Shown: positions 35,488 to 45,149, counted from the first letter of the stretch. The stretch: DNA of 64,000 nt from Methanocorpusculum petauri (GCF_026891975.1 NZ_JAPTGB010000010.1:21211-85210); one strand, 5' to 3'. A program made the numbers and translations. The notes: generated by a model from the sequence alone, not told the origin.

Positions 35488-36234
35488 TTATGCCTCCCCG
35501 AGCTTCTTGACAGCGGCCTCAGTCCAGACAGTAAGTCTACCTGCATGAGTTCCGGGTGCCAGAACATTCGCGTTCAGAGAAGTGACCGGCATGACATCAA
35601 CACCTGCAAGGTTTGCACCTGCGGTAAAACCGGGAGCTGCAGTGACGATTAAGACGGACTTTGCCTGCTTGTACTTGCGTCCACGCGTCTTTCCACGACC
35701 TGCACGGATTGCACGGGAGTTCTTTGCACGCTCAAGATCGGCGCCAAGTCCGAGGGCGATTAATGCCTTCTTGACTTCTGCGGTCTTTGCAAGTGCTTCA
35801 AATGCATCCTCAACGACAATTGCTGCATCGCCCTCAAACTTGTGACCGCGGGCGGTAACGAGTTCGGTGTTGATGGTTGCTGCAATTGCAGAACGGATTG
35901 CCTTTGCCTTCTCCTTCTTGTTGATCTTCTCAACAAGGATCTTCTCGACTTTTGGTGCGTGTGCCGGGTGGCCACCTTTGGTCTGCGGAACTTTTGCACC
36001 GCGGGATCCGTTCTTGATACGCGGAATCTTGGATTCTCCGCGTTTGGAACCCCATCCTTCTGCAGAGGTTCTCATACCTGCATACGGGTTTGCACCGTAC
36101 GGCTGATACTGTTCGCTCTGATAAGCGAGGACAGCTCTCTTAATGAGGTCTGGGCGGAACTCTTCGTTGAAGACTGCCGGAAGCTCGATCTCGTGGAGAA
36201 CAGAACCGTTAATTGCTTTTACATTTGCTTTCAT
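35488..36234 (-). CDS. rpl4: 50S ribosomal protein L4 (uL4, archaeal L4e type)
   Basis: A 248-residue protein with a globular domain and an extended loop into the tunnel. The loop block SEQYQPYGANPYAGMRTSAE and the phrase RIKNGSRGAKVPQTKGG are hallmarks of archaeal/eukaryotic L4. It begins MKANVKAINGSVLHEIELP and lies 9 bp after rpl3. Confidence 0.96.
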   Translation of the reverse strand: MKANVKAINGSVLHEIELPAVFNEEFRPDLIKRAVLAYQSEQYQPYGANPYAGMRTSAEGWGSKRGESKIPRIKNGSRGAKVPQTKGGHPAHAPKVEKILVEKINKKEKAKAIRSAIAATINTELVTARGHKFEGDAAIVVEDAFEALAKTAEVKKALIALGLGADLERAKNSRAIRAGRGKTRGRKYKQAKSVLIVTAAPGFTAGANLAGVDVMPVTSLNANVLAPGTHAGRLTVWTEAAVKKLGEA

Positions 36235-36243
36235 CGGTCAGAT

Positions 36244-37248
36244 TCACCCCTGCTTGCTTTGGAGACTCACAAACTCAACAACAGGAGTCTGGATGGTCTT
36301 CTGTTCACCCATACGGGTTGCGGGACGGATACGAATCAGGCGTTTTGCCGGACCCGGGATAGAACCCTTAATCAGGACGTAGTTACCGCGGACAAGACCG
36401 TAGTGGAGGAATCCTCCTGCTGGGTTAATCTCATCGGGGTTGTCACCAAGTTTAATGATTCTCTTGTTGAACTCCGTGCGCTGCTGGAAGCCCATCTGAC
36501 CTGGCATTGGAACCTGCCAGCGAACGTGGTGCGGAGTCCACGGACCAAGAGTTCCGATGTGGCGGGTCTTCTTGGTTCTTGCGTGCTTTCTCTTTCTCAG
36601 AGTGATACCGAATCTCTTGACAGCTCCCTGGAATCCTTTTCCTTTGGTGATTCCGGTAATGTCAGCAAACTGGCCTTCAGAGAGGATGGTGTTCATCTCA
36701 ACGCTGGTGCCAAGAAGAGAGAGAGCATAGTCAAAGCGTTCCTGTGCGCTGCCACCGGCAACACGGATTTCCATTAAGTCAGGAACCTTTTTCGGGACAC
36801 CGGTAAGTGTGTCCGGCTGGGTGTACATCAGAACCATAACTTCGACGACATCTGCCATTGCAGCATTGATCTTCTCGGTTGCAGCTGTGGCGTTGTGTGC
36901 CTTTGCTTTGGTGATTCTGCCGGAAAGTGCGGCAACATCCTCAGACCAGACTTCGGTAAGCGGGTGCTTGCCGTAGGTGTCTTTAACATAGACGCGGATT
37001 GCAGCAACTTTCATTGCCGGGATCTCGATGACGGTCACCGGGACCATAATTTCCTTGCCTTCTGTCGGGCTTTTTTTGTGATCGTCAATCATAATGACGT
37101 GGGTCATGCCGGCCTTGTAGCCTGCAAATCCCTGAAGCGTGGGCTGCCCGTTATACTCCGGCCAGGATTGGTACTTTGGTACAATACTCTTGGCCCTCTT
37201 GCGAGGATAGTATGCGAGGGAACCGGCACGCGGTCTCACAGTTCTCAT
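36244..37248 (-). CDS. rpl3: 50S ribosomal protein L3 (uL3)
   Basis: A 334-residue protein that opens the ribosomal operon and is required early in large-subunit assembly. It starts [20 protein letters not shown] and has the conserved [20 protein letters not shown] and [20 protein letters not shown] blocks. ATG at 37248 lies 30 bp downstream of a perfect palindrome in the leader, which may influence translation. Confidence 0.97.
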   Translation of the reverse strand: MRTVRPRAGSLAYYPRKRAKSIVPKYQSWPEYNGQPTLQGFAGYKAGMTHVIMIDDHKKSPTEGKEIMVPVTVIEIPAMKVAAIRVYVKDTYGKHPLTEVWSEDVAALSGRITKAKAHNATAATEKINAAMADVVEVMVLMYTQPDTLTGVPKKVPDLMEIRVAGGSAQERFDYALSLLGTSVEMNTILSEGQFADITGITKGKGFQGAVKRFGITLRKRKHARTKKTRHIGTLGPWTPHHVRWQVPMPGQMGFQQRTEFNKRIIKLGDNPDEINPAGGFLHYGLVRGNYVLIKGSIPGPAKRLIRIRPATRMGEQKTIQTPVVEFVSLQSKQG

Positions 37249-37840
37249 GTGTTAATCAGTCCTTAATACTGTGGTCTTTTCGTTCCCGCGGGAACGAAAG
37301 ACGTCTGCTGTGGTTGTCAATTATAAACAACCGTTCTTTCACCATTAGCCTGCGATTTCACAAATCGCCTTCGACCATGGGACGTACATTCTTGTGTCGG
37401 TCTCCGCTTTCTGTACAGATGCACAGATGCTTAGAAGACGGAAAGACGGGTAGCAATTGATCCATTAGGATATCCGCATGAACGACAACGTCTTGTCTGT
37501 TCTTGTGGTTTATGCCCGAATGACGCATATTGTATGCGCGCCGCACAGTTGCGGCTTCCAAGTCTCACGTAAGAGAACCTGACAGTTCACGCGCTCTTTG
37601 GTTTTCACAAAGAATGGGCTCGTCCTGCTGACGTTCGCCCGGCGCGCTTCATCAGACCTATTGAGGTCTTAATCCTTTGCGGGGTTTGCCCACGAAAGGG
37701 TTACACGATAATGAAAACAAGACAGAATCTGTGTGTTTTCAAACCAACTGGATATCCACGATACACAGCAGCTATGCTGATATCAGCCTATGAAGGCTTC
37801 ACTATTATTGGAAGAGTGAGATAATAAAGGTAATGGGGAA
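37249..37840 (-). promoter_or_regulatory. very long hairpin-rich leader of the ribosomal operon, with probable promoter
   Basis: About 590 bp without a credible gene lie between rpl3 and the tfx gene. Perfect inverted repeats occur throughout: a 22-bp palindrome with arm TTTCGTTCCCG (37278-37299); GCGATTT/AAATCGC (37352-37368); CGCATA/TATGCG (37524-37538); GCCGCA/TGCGGC (37540-37555); AGACCT/AGGTCT (37654-37669); GCTGATATCAGC (37776-37787). A TATA-like CCTTTATTATC (about 37822-37832) on the minus strand would make most of this a transcribed leader. I looked for RNase P RNA and SRP RNA signatures and saw none. Confidence 0.55.
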
Positions 37841-37863
37841 AAGGATGATAAAAATAAAAGAGG

Positions 37864-38268
37864 TCATCCGAAGTAGAGATCGCCGTCAGTGTTAAGATAT
37901 ACCCGGATGTCTTCTCTGACATGCCGACCTTTGATCTTTTCAGGCATGTAGGAACTGATGCGATTGATTAAGGAGATGCTGTCATACCGAATTTTTATGT
38001 TCAGAGGGGCTGCAGCCTGATAGATGAGATGGGGAGCTTCCATGAGATCAGTGCCTGCGGCAAGGACACAAAGGTCTGCGGCATCAAGAGTGTAGAGAAA
38101 TTCGAGGGTTTCTTTGGCACGCCGGATATTTTCGTTGGCAGATTTTTCGATTGTACAGATGTTTGCTTTTGATGTCCCGAGACGATCAGCGATCTGCTGC
38201 TGGGTCATTCCTTGCTTACGGTATCTGATAACTTCCTTCTGGCGATCGGTAAGGAGAGTATCTTTCAT
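37864..38268 (-). CDS. Tfx-family DNA-binding transcriptional regulator
   Basis: A 134-residue protein. Its N-terminal helix-turn-helix (LTDRQKEVIRYRKQGMTQQQ, IADRLGTSKANICTIEKSAN) matches the archaeal Tfx family, named for a Methanothermobacter protein that binds downstream of the fmdECB promoter. The C-terminal half (GRHVREDIRVYLNTDGDLYF and preceding strands) is the family's effector-like domain. The ORF is open to 38301. ATG 38268 is chosen because a TATA box (GTTTATAGTT near 38290-38299) sits about 25 bp upstream, implying a leaderless transcript. It is divergent from mtd and could regulate it or the ribosomal operon; this is inference. Confidence 0.87.
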   Translation of the reverse strand: MKDTLLTDRQKEVIRYRKQGMTQQQIADRLGTSKANICTIEKSANENIRRAKETLEFLYTLDAADLCVLAAGTDLMEAPHLIYQAAAPLNIKIRYDSISLINRISSYMPEKIKGRHVREDIRVYLNTDGDLYFG

Positions 38269-38637
38269 GGTTATTAATATAAGTCTGTTAACTATAAACA
38301 TATTTGGTTAAAGTAGTGTACTTCTCTGGGATCAAAAAAGAGTCTATTAAATACGTCCAGAAAATTTTTATCACGCTCTACGCGCATGAATCTGCAGATA
38401 TTTTGATCAGTTTTTTGGTAAGACGAGTGAAGAATATAAGAAATGTGTCTCCTATGAGTCCTTGAACGGAATTTTCTGTATTGGGACTTGCTCTGATATA
38501 TCCAGATTTGAGGAGGTTTTTCTTTAATATCAAATATTTTACCGTATTTTTGGAAATGACATTATCAATTCACAAACCTTATATTGGTTCTCGTCGATAA
38601 TCTGATGTTCTCATTGAAAATGAGAGGTGTAATAAAT
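38269..38637. promoter_or_regulatory. divergent intergenic region tfx/mtd
   Basis: No gene is seen in these 369 bp. On the plus strand CCTTATATTGG (38576-38586) is a good TATA box for mtd, with transcription expected near 38605 and a short leader with GAGAGGTG before ATG 38638. On the minus strand the TATA box for the tfx gene lies at about 38290-38299. The middle is AT-rich with no strong repeat. Confidence 0.6.
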
Positions 38638-39480
38638 ATGGTAGTTAAGGTAGGAGTTGCAAAGCTCGGTAACATCGCATCCGGTGTTATGGCAGAGCTT
38701 CTTTTAGATGAGCGTGCAGACCGTGAAGACATGATGACTTTCATGGCAACCTCTGGAACGAAACTGCAGAAGGAAGATGTTGACCGTGTTGTGTCCAACC
38801 TGAAAGCATGGCAGCCGGATTTTGCAATTGTTGTTTCCCCGAACGGTGTTCTTGAGGGACCGACTGGTGCACGCGAGGATCTTGCAGCAGCAGGTATTCC
38901 GACGATCGTTATTACTGATGATGTCACAACCAAGAAAGAACAGTTTGCAGCACTGAAAGAATCCAAATTCGGATACATCATTGTAAAGGCAGACGCCATG
39001 ATTGGTGCACGCCGCGAGTTCCTTGACCCGGTTGAGATGGCAGACTACAATGGCAATCTTGTGAAGGTTCTTGCCCTGACCGGTGCATTCCGCAAGCTCC
39101 AGACCGAGCTTGACAAAGTCATCGACCAGGTGAAGGCAGGAAAGAAGGGCGATGAGATTGTTCTCCCGAAGGTTGTCCTGAACTCTGACAACTCTACCAA
39201 GGGTGAATTCAACAACCCGTACGCACTTGCAAAGGCACGTGCAGCATATGAGATTGCACAGTCTGTTGCGGGTGTCAACGTGAAGGGCTGTTTCATGACC
39301 AAAGAGTGGACCGACTATGTCCCAATCGTTGCTTCTGCACACGAGATGATGCGTGTCGCAGCAGTTCTCTGCGACGAGGCACGTGAGCTTGAGAAGGCAG
39401 GCGACTCTGTTATCCGCAAGCCACACAAGAAGACTGGTGAGATTGTCTCCAAGGTCGCTCTTATCAGCAAACCTGAGTAA
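38638..39480 (+). CDS. mtd: F420-dependent methylene-tetrahydromethanopterin dehydrogenase
   Basis: Mtd reversibly reduces methenyl- to methylene-tetrahydromethanopterin with reduced F420, the step before Mer and Mtr in CO2 reduction to methane. The 280-residue protein begins [20 protein letters not shown]. It contains [40 protein letters not shown] and the C-terminal [20 protein letters not shown], all typical of Mtd. The frame is open to 38584, but ATG 38638 has a strong GAGAGGTG site and the family start. It is monocistronic, followed by an oligo-T tract at about 39490-39512. Confidence 0.97.
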   Translation: MVVKVGVAKLGNIASGVMAELLLDERADREDMMTFMATSGTKLQKEDVDRVVSNLKAWQPDFAIVVSPNGVLEGPTGAREDLAAAGIPTIVITDDVTTKKEQFAALKESKFGYIIVKADAMIGARREFLDPVEMADYNGNLVKVLALTGAFRKLQTELDKVIDQVKAGKKGDEIVLPKVVLNSDNSTKGEFNNPYALAKARAAYEIAQSVAGVNVKGCFMTKEWTDYVPIVASAHEMMRVAAVLCDEARELEKAGDSVIRKPHKKTGEIVSKVALISKPE

Positions 39481-39867
39481 GTATATTTGAAAAAAATATT
39501 TTTTTTCTTTTTGGCATTTTGTTTGTGAAGTCGTATGCTGAGTACGATCTGTTTTTTGATCTTTTGGTTTGGTAGGATTCAATGTCTGTGTGTCCGGTAG
39601 GATTCAATTTCTGATTTTTTGATATGTTGTACTTTGTTTGCGGAATTCGATTTGATTTTGTTATTCTCCGGAGTGTGATTCGTTGATTGATGAAGTGTTT
39701 TCGAAGGAATATTTGGTATATTTTTTGAATGGATTTGGTAGGAAGTTTAATGTGAATTTTTTTGGAGAGGGGATTTCGGGATTTTTTGGTTGGCTATCTT
39801 CTCTGTTTTGCGAATATTTGTAATTTTGATCCTGTGGGATTGAATCCTTATTTAGGAGGAATTACAC
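39481..39867 (+). promoter_or_regulatory. conserved upstream region of S-layer gene 1
   Basis: No gene is present. After the mtd terminator the region holds a fixed series of elements also found upstream of S-layer genes 2 and 4: two copies of GGTAGGATTCAAT (39571-39583, 39596-39608), GTACTTTGTTTG (39629-39640), a TTGATTGATGAAGTG-type element (about 39682-39696), GGTAGGAAGTTTAATG (39737-39752), and finally ATTGAATCCT immediately before the ribosome-binding site AGGAGGAATT. The last element is the reverse complement of the core of the tandem repeats. The promoter position is uncertain. Confidence 0.7.
39571..39608 (+). repeat. tandem GGTAGGATTCAAT elements (S-layer gene 1)
   Basis: Two exact 13-bp copies with starts 25 bp apart (39571 and 39596), about 260 bp upstream of the S-layer start codon. 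The same pair at the same distance occurs before S-layer gene 2 and, on the other strand, before S-layer gene 4. Confidence 0.9.
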
Positions 39868-42663
39868 TTGAAAAATACAAAGATTATGGTTGTTCTGGCC
39901 ATCTTCCTCGCTGCAGCACTCTTCGTGAGCGCAGGGGCCGCAGCAGCGAATGCCGCCACGAACAATACATCCATTACTATACCAGATGGTATTACACTTA
40001 CCAATGGTACAGCATCCATCATTGAGGTAAAGATTGGCCTTAATGCAACAGATGGAGGTAAACTTACCTTCAAGAATGTAACGATCTATGACGATGAGAA
40101 CAACAATCTTGGAAATAATGGGACTACTCTGATTCCCCAATCCGGTACTTACTTCATCTCTATTAAACCGGTGAAAGCAGGTTCCCAGCTGCTCACGGCG
40201 AAATTTGTGATAAGCGAGGACGACCTCAACGAGAATAATGCCACCTACACTTCAGTGGCAGTAAATGTACAGGAAGCAGCACCTGTGGCAGAATCGTTCG
40301 GCCCGTTCTTCGTGTACGAAAAGATCTCTCCGTCCGACATCGGTGGAGCAAAGGCCCTGTACAAACTTTCCGGCGACGCAACCCCGGCTGTCCTTGACAC
40401 CATTGCCGTTTCGGAAGAAACCACGCTCCTGAAAGAGATGATCGGCAACAACGTCGGCGTCTGGTACACCAGCCCGACCGGCGGTAGCTACGCCACCATC
40501 TGGTACCCGGAGATCACGCTCAAAGCAGAGCTGACCACCGGTGACCTCACTGGAGTCGGAACCTCCAGCGGTGACTCCATCGACGGCAAGACCATCAACA
40601 AAGACACCAACGTCACCTTCAAGATTGACGCACCAAAACTGGGTGGAGAGCCAATTCAGTCCGCAGAATCGGGTAAGAACATCTCCACCGTAAAGATCGT
40701 CTTCACCACGCCCGCCGGCGGTAAGACTACAGAGTTTGGTATCTACAACTTCGCAAACGTTAAGTTGGAATCTGCCCAGACCACCATGAAGAAGACCACG
40801 CAGCCGGGCAACGACGCAGCCGCAGGTCAGTGGACTGCTCAGGCAGAGTTCGAAACGTTCGGTAACTTCTCCGGATTCAAAGACTACGGTGCAAAATCCA
40901 ACACCATCACGTTCACCATCCAGAGCAGCACCCTGACCATCACGGCAGCCAAGGACTCCGTCGTCCGCAGCAACCCGTTCACCGTAACCATTCAGGGCAA
41001 GAGTCAGGGACTCTACAATGTAACCATTGAAAACGCAGTTGACACCGACGTAAACCCGTCCCTCCAGCCAAACCAGAACGGATGGCAGAAAGACTTGGAA
41101 AAAATCGGTACCTCAGTCATTGGTGCACAGTTCAAGACCGACGCAAGCGGAAAGCGTACCATCCAGTACAACACCGCAGCAGAGACCACAGACAAAACCT
41201 ACACCATCAGAGTTGAAAAGAATGGCGACCACTCCGACTACGACAAAGTCAAAGTCAAAGTCGAGAAAGGAGCAGTCACCATCTCCGCATCTGGTGACGG
41301 AACCTACTACATCGGTGAAGAAATCACACTCACCGGAACCAACACGGACAGCACCAACGTCTTCCTGTTTGTCACCGGCCCGAACCTGAAACACACCGAC
41401 GGTGTCGTTCTCAAAGATCTCGGAGGAGACAGCGGAAAAGAGAACCCGGCATACAGTGCAGCCAACCCGGTTCAGGTAAGAACCGACAACACGTGGGAAT
41501 ACAAGTGGGATACAACCCTGATCTCCCTCGATGACGGTGCATACACCGTCTATGCAACCAGCAGACTCACCAACGGTAAGTCTTCCGGAGAACAGAACCT
41601 CGGTAAAGTCAGTGCTGACTCAACCACTTGGCTGAACTCCAAAGCAAATGTTTATGGAAGCGAAGTCGGTGACAGCTACTATGCAGTCAAACTCTCTGAC
41701 TCCGAGTACGCAACCGTCTCCGTCAGCCTGAAAAAGCCGTTCCTCTCCGCAGTCCCGTCCGGAACCGTCGTTGCAAAAGGCGACAAGATTTATCTCCGCG
41801 GAACCGCCGAAGGCGACCCGAACTCACTGATGCTCTACATCTTCGGCCCGAACTTCTATAACATCGAATCCATCACTGTAGAAGATGACGGAACCTACGA
41901 AAAGAAGATCGAAATCGGAAACGACTGGGCATCCAACCAGTACTACGTCGTCATCGAACACCCGATGGAAAACGGAGTGATTGATGTTTACGACACTGGT
42001 GCAGACAGTAACCCGAGAACACTCTCCATCTACAATGCTAATAAATCCCTTGGAGTGCAGTCCTCCTTCGTTGTTGAAGGAGCAGGAAAACTTCAGAGTG
42101 CCAATGCAGCAGATGCGCTGACCAAGATGATCGACAACCCGAACATCGATGATATCTATACCAAACTCACCTTCACCGTAGCTGAACCGCGTATCGATAT
42201 CACCAACCCGGGAGACAAAGCAGTAGGAACGAAGTTCACCATCTCCGGTACCACCAACCTCGCAGTTGATGATCAGATCCTTGTCGAAGTCGTCTCCTCC
42301 TCATTCAACGCAGTTGACAAGAGCCAGTCCTCCGCAACCTCCGGTGTCTCTCAGAGCACAAAAGTTGTTGCAGGCGAAGGCGCTGACAACACCTGGTCCG
42401 TCGAAGTTGACACCACCAACTGGAAACTCGACGAGTACACCATCAAGGTCCAGGGCATCGAAGTCGGCATCACAGCAACGACCAACTTCAACCTCGTTGA
42501 AAAAGTCGTGACCCAGACTCCGACCGCAACTACAACCGGTGCTCCGGCAACCACCACTGCAACCGCAACTGCAACCGCAACCCCGTCAACTCCGGGCTTC
42601 GGCGCATTCATTGCACTCGCAGGACTTGGTGCAGTAGCACTTCTCGTACTCCGCCGCAACTAA
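39868..42663 (+). CDS. S-layer protein 1 with PGF-CTERM signal and extra N-terminal domain
   Basis: A 931-residue secreted surface protein. A signal peptide (MKNTKIMVVLAIFLAAALFV then SAGA) is followed by about 100 residues not present in the other four paralogues (Asn/Thr-rich, Ig-like, with sequons such as NNTS and NATY). Next comes the shared domain beginning FFVYEKISPSD, with WYPEITLKAELTTG. Central beta domains include KDSVVRSNPFTVTIQG, KVKVEKGAVTISASGDGTYY and SGTVVAKGDKIYLRGTAEGD. A Thr-rich stalk and the PGF-CTERM signal (TPGFGAFIALAGLGAVALLV, RRN end) imply processing by an archaeosortase. Start is TTG with an ideal AGGAGGAATT site; no ATG allows the same signal peptide. Confidence 0.92.
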   Translation: MKNTKIMVVLAIFLAAALFVSAGAAAANAATNNTSITIPDGITLTNGTASIIEVKIGLNATDGGKLTFKNVTIYDDENNNLGNNGTTLIPQSGTYFISIKPVKAGSQLLTAKFVISEDDLNENNATYTSVAVNVQEAAPVAESFGPFFVYEKISPSDIGGAKALYKLSGDATPAVLDTIAVSEETTLLKEMIGNNVGVWYTSPTGGSYATIWYPEITLKAELTTGDLTGVGTSSGDSIDGKTINKDTNVTFKIDAPKLGGEPIQSAESGKNISTVKIVFTTPAGGKTTEFGIYNFANVKLESAQTTMKKTTQPGNDAAAGQWTAQAEFETFGNFSGFKDYGAKSNTITFTIQSSTLTITAAKDSVVRSNPFTVTIQGKSQGLYNVTIENAVDTDVNPSLQPNQNGWQKDLEKIGTSVIGAQFKTDASGKRTIQYNTAAETTDKTYTIRVEKNGDHSDYDKVKVKVEKGAVTISASGDGTYYIGEEITLTGTNTDSTNVFLFVTGPNLKHTDGVVLKDLGGDSGKENPAYSAANPVQVRTDNTWEYKWDTTLISLDDGAYTVYATSRLTNGKSSGEQNLGKVSADSTTWLNSKANVYGSEVGDSYYAVKLSDSEYATVSVSLKKPFLSAVPSGTVVAKGDKIYLRGTAEGDPNSLMLYIFGPNFYNIESITVEDDGTYEKKIEIGNDWASNQYYVVIEHPMENGVIDVYDTGADSNPRTLSIYNANKSLGVQSSFVVEGAGKLQSANAADALTKMIDNPNIDDIYTKLTFTVAEPRIDITNPGDKAVGTKFTISGTTNLAVDDQILVEVVSSSFNAVDKSQSSATSGVSQSTKVVAGEGADNTWSVEVDTTNWKLDEYTIKVQGIEVGITATTNFNLVEKVVTQTPTATTTGAPATTTATATATATPSTPGFGAFIALAGLGAVALLVLRRN

Positions 42664-42682
42664 GCAGCGTGCAACACCACAC

Positions 42683-42735
42683 GGTTTGCAACCCGGAAAC
42701 GGGAAACAAACCCTGATTTTTTATTTTTACTTTTT
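42683..42735 (+). terminator. nested GNRA hairpin terminator of S-layer gene 1
   Basis: An outer stem GGTTTG/CAAACC (42683-42688, 42707-42712) encloses a CCCG-GAAA-CGGG tetraloop hairpin (42692-42703). T-rich DNA follows to about 42735. The structure is suited to 3'-end protection of an abundant mRNA as well as termination. Confidence 0.75.
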
Positions 42736-42863
42736 TCTCAACCACATTCACCACATCTGCCAACCGGCACAAAACCCGGACCCGGCATAAAAATTTCAAA
42801 AATCCCTCATCCCCTCAACCAACAACTAAACCCCCTCACAACATACGGTGATTTCGGAAATGG

Positions 42864-43868
42864 GTGAAAACAACAATGACACCAGCCACAAACAACATCA
42901 AAGAACTCAAAACAGGAACCGACCTCGAAACAAAAGCTCCGGTCCGCTTCATCGGATCCGTAACTCCCATCAGTGACTTCCTGCAACTGTACGACAACAA
43001 AAAAACCCGGGAAAACTACCGGCTCGCAATCGGCGCCTACCTCCGATGCATCTATCCGGGCACCTTCAAACGGCCCCACGAAATCGACCCCCATGCAGTC
43101 ACCTACCTCAAAGAACTCGCAGAAGGCAGAAACTATCATCGCGACCTCAGACTGGCGGGCACCACCTTCTCCAAAAACTACGCCCCCATGACCGCAAACC
43201 TCTACCTCAAAGCAACCTGCGTCTGGCTTGAAGACAGCGGCATCTCCCTCAGCCGGCGCGACCGCTCACGAATCTTCGTCAGCCTCCCGCCCGCGCGGGC
43301 ATCCACCAAAGAAATAGAACTCAAACGCAAAGTCTTCCAGGAAATGTACCTCGAAATGCCCGAACACATCGGCGCCCTCCTCCTCACCATGGTAGGATCC
43401 GGCATGCGGCTCGGCGAAGCCACCAAACTCCTCAAAACCGACCTCGACGACAGCCAACCCAGAACCGCCGTAAACATCCGTGCCGAAATCACCAAAACAA
43501 AAACAGCACGGGTCACCTACCTCACACAAGAAGCATCCGAAGCACTCCGCGACTACTTCGCCGTCCGCAGAGACGACGACCCGCGGGTATTCCCCTTCTC
43601 AGCCCTCACCGCCCAGTACCACTTCCGCAAAACCGCCGACTTCCTCGGCTACGGAAACCCCGACCCCGCAACCAACACCCGCCAGCTCCACTGGCACATG
43701 ACCCGCAAATGGTTCATCTCCCGGTTCAGCCTTGCCGCAAACAAAGACATCGCCGAACTCCTCGCCGGCCACGAAGGATACCTCGCCGCATCCTACCAGC
43801 GCTACACCAGAAAACAAATCATCAAACAATTCAAAAAAGCCGAACGTGAAATCAGCATCCTCCGGTAA
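42864..43868 (+). CDS. tyrosine recombinase (integrase/XerD-like)
   Basis: A 334-residue site-specific recombinase. The N-terminal SAM-like DNA-binding domain covers about residues 35-140. The catalytic domain has Arg182 (GSGMRLGEAT), Lys211/213 (ITKTKTARVTYL), His278-x-x-Arg281 (HWHMTRKW), His303 (LLAGHEGY) and the nucleophile Tyr314 (YQRYT), so it should be active. The start is GTG 42864 with GGTGATT upstream; an ATG four codons in is an alternative. Nearby DNA shows no attachment-site repeats or other phage genes. It lies just after S-layer gene 1. Its role could be chromosome dimer resolution or local DNA rearrangement; neither is shown. Confidence 0.88.
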   Translation: MKTTMTPATNNIKELKTGTDLETKAPVRFIGSVTPISDFLQLYDNKKTRENYRLAIGAYLRCIYPGTFKRPHEIDPHAVTYLKELAEGRNYHRDLRLAGTTFSKNYAPMTANLYLKATCVWLEDSGISLSRRDRSRIFVSLPPARASTKEIELKRKVFQEMYLEMPEHIGALLLTMVGSGMRLGEATKLLKTDLDDSQPRTAVNIRAEITKTKTARVTYLTQEASEALRDYFAVRRDDDPRVFPFSALTAQYHFRKTADFLGYGNPDPATNTRQLHWHMTRKWFISRFSLAANKDIAELLAGHEGYLAASYQRYTRKQIIKQFKKAEREISILR

Positions 43869-43870
43869 CC

Positions 43871-45097
43871 TCAAAACCGAATCACATCCAGCGTAAACAA
43901 CATCACCGGCACCATAACCGCCCCCATACAAAAAATCCGGGGCACATCCACAAGACCGGGAACCATCCCCACCAGCGTAGCGGCTGCCAGAACCAACAAA
44001 CCAAACGGCCCGCAAAACACAAACGACATCCCAACCAAAAACACAAGCACCACCCCCGCAACCAACCGCTGACTCACCCGCATCAAAACCGGAACACACC
44101 GCGACCCAGCAACCGTCACACCATACCCGCACAACGCAGCAACCCCCGCAACCAACACCACAAAAGACAACGACGGCAACTCCAGCGACCCCAGCGCCAC
44201 CATCGCCCCGCTCCGCATCCTCCCCACCGCATACAACGCCGCAATCCCCAGAACCGCATTCGCCGTATTCGCCGCACTCGTCGCAACCAAATACCCCCGT
44301 GCATCCACCCGCTCAAAATCCCCGTCACGCCGGATCGCAAGCAGCGCATTCGCCGTCCCGCTCGAAAACCCCGGCAGCCACCCCACAACCGCCCCCGCAA
44401 CAGCACCCCGCAACCCGCTCCAGATCACCTCTCTCCTCTCAATCAGCAGCCCCGAAAACCGCTGCGGAGGAACCTCCACAACCGACCGCATCGACAACAA
44501 CAAAACCGGCACACCAAACAACCCCGTCAACAGAGGAAGCAGCACCTCCCCGACCCCGAACACCCCAACCGAAAAATGCGCATACCCCAACGAAAACACA
44601 CCCAAAACACCCGACACCCCAAACACCGCAAACGCCCACCCCGGCGACCGCGAAAACACCACCAACAAACCCGCCGCAACCAAAATCACCAACCCGACAC
44701 CCCAATCAATATACCCCTGCATCGGCGGAAGAACCAGCATAAACACCACAAACAACGGAAGACACAACACAAACCCCGCCACACTCCCGAGAGCCGACAC
44801 CCGAACCGCCTCCTCCCCATGACCCGCCAGACACAACCGGTGAGCAGGAAGCACCGACAAAACCGTATCCGGATCCGGCACCCCCAGAAACGTCGACGGA
44901 ACCGCATCAACAAACGTATGCGTAACCATCATCGCCACAATCGCCGCAGCAAGACCCTCCGGCCCGAACAAAACCAACAGCGGCCCTGAAACCCCCGCCA
45001 GAAAACCCGCAACCGTATTCGAATGCACCCCCGGCACAATCCCCGAAATCGTCCCGAGAACAACACCCACAACACACCCCACAACCGCACCAAGCAT
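43871..45097 (-). CDS. TctA/DUF112-family membrane permease
   Basis: A 408-residue polytopic membrane protein of the archaeal TctA-like (DUF112) family, relatives of the large permease subunit of tripartite tricarboxylate transporters. It has the two pseudo-repeat signatures GTISGIVPGVHSNTVAGFLA and VVGWLPGFSSGTANALLAIR, typical of this family, with about ten membrane helices. No TctB or TctC partner is nearby. Substrate unknown. The frame is open to 45208. ATG 45097 is chosen because MLGAVVGCVVGVVLG begins the first helix and a TATA-like AATATT lies about 26 bp upstream. It converges on the recombinase gene with a 2-bp gap. Confidence 0.85.
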   Translation of the reverse strand: MLGAVVGCVVGVVLGTISGIVPGVHSNTVAGFLAGVSGPLLVLFGPEGLAAAIVAMMVTHTFVDAVPSTFLGVPDPDTVLSVLPAHRLCLAGHGEEAVRVSALGSVAGFVLCLPLFVVFMLVLPPMQGYIDWGVGLVILVAAGLLVVFSRSPGWAFAVFGVSGVLGVFSLGYAHFSVGVFGVGEVLLPLLTGLFGVPVLLLSMRSVVEVPPQRFSGLLIERREVIWSGLRGAVAGAVVGWLPGFSSGTANALLAIRRDGDFERVDARGYLVATSAANTANAVLGIAALYAVGRMRSGAMVALGSLELPSLSFVVLVAGVAALCGYGVTVAGSRCVPVLMRVSQRLVAGVVLVFLVGMSFVFCGPFGLLVLAAATLVGMVPGLVDVPRIFCMGAVMVPVMLFTLDVIRF

Positions 45098-45116
45098 ACC
45101 ACAATATCGACGGGAC

Positions 45117-45128
45117 AGAATATTAACT
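45117..45128. promoter_or_regulatory. shared TATA element for two divergent leaderless genes
   Basis: The nearly symmetric AGAATATTAACT sits 26-27 bp from both the ATG of hemD (45150, plus) and the ATG of the TctA-like gene (45097, minus). This is the spacing from TATA box to transcription start in archaea, so one element could serve both directions with leaderless mRNAs. Confidence 0.5.
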
Positions 45129-45149
45129 CTGGCCGTCCAATACTCATCC

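Noticed and set aside
37358..37561. Open frame of 67 codons in the ribosomal leader
   Set aside because: No ribosome-binding site and the sequence is composed of hairpin arms; treated as leader RNA.
42510..42595. Repeats of ACCGCAACT-type units near the ends of S-layer genes, CRISPR- or satellite-like at first sight
   Set aside because: They encode the Thr/Ala stalk before the sorting signal; no spacers and no regular non-coding repeat. No CRISPR array was seen anywhere in the window.
42664..42863. Attachment site for the tyrosine recombinase
   Set aside because: No direct repeat, tRNA end or dif-like inverted repeat could be identified next to the gene.
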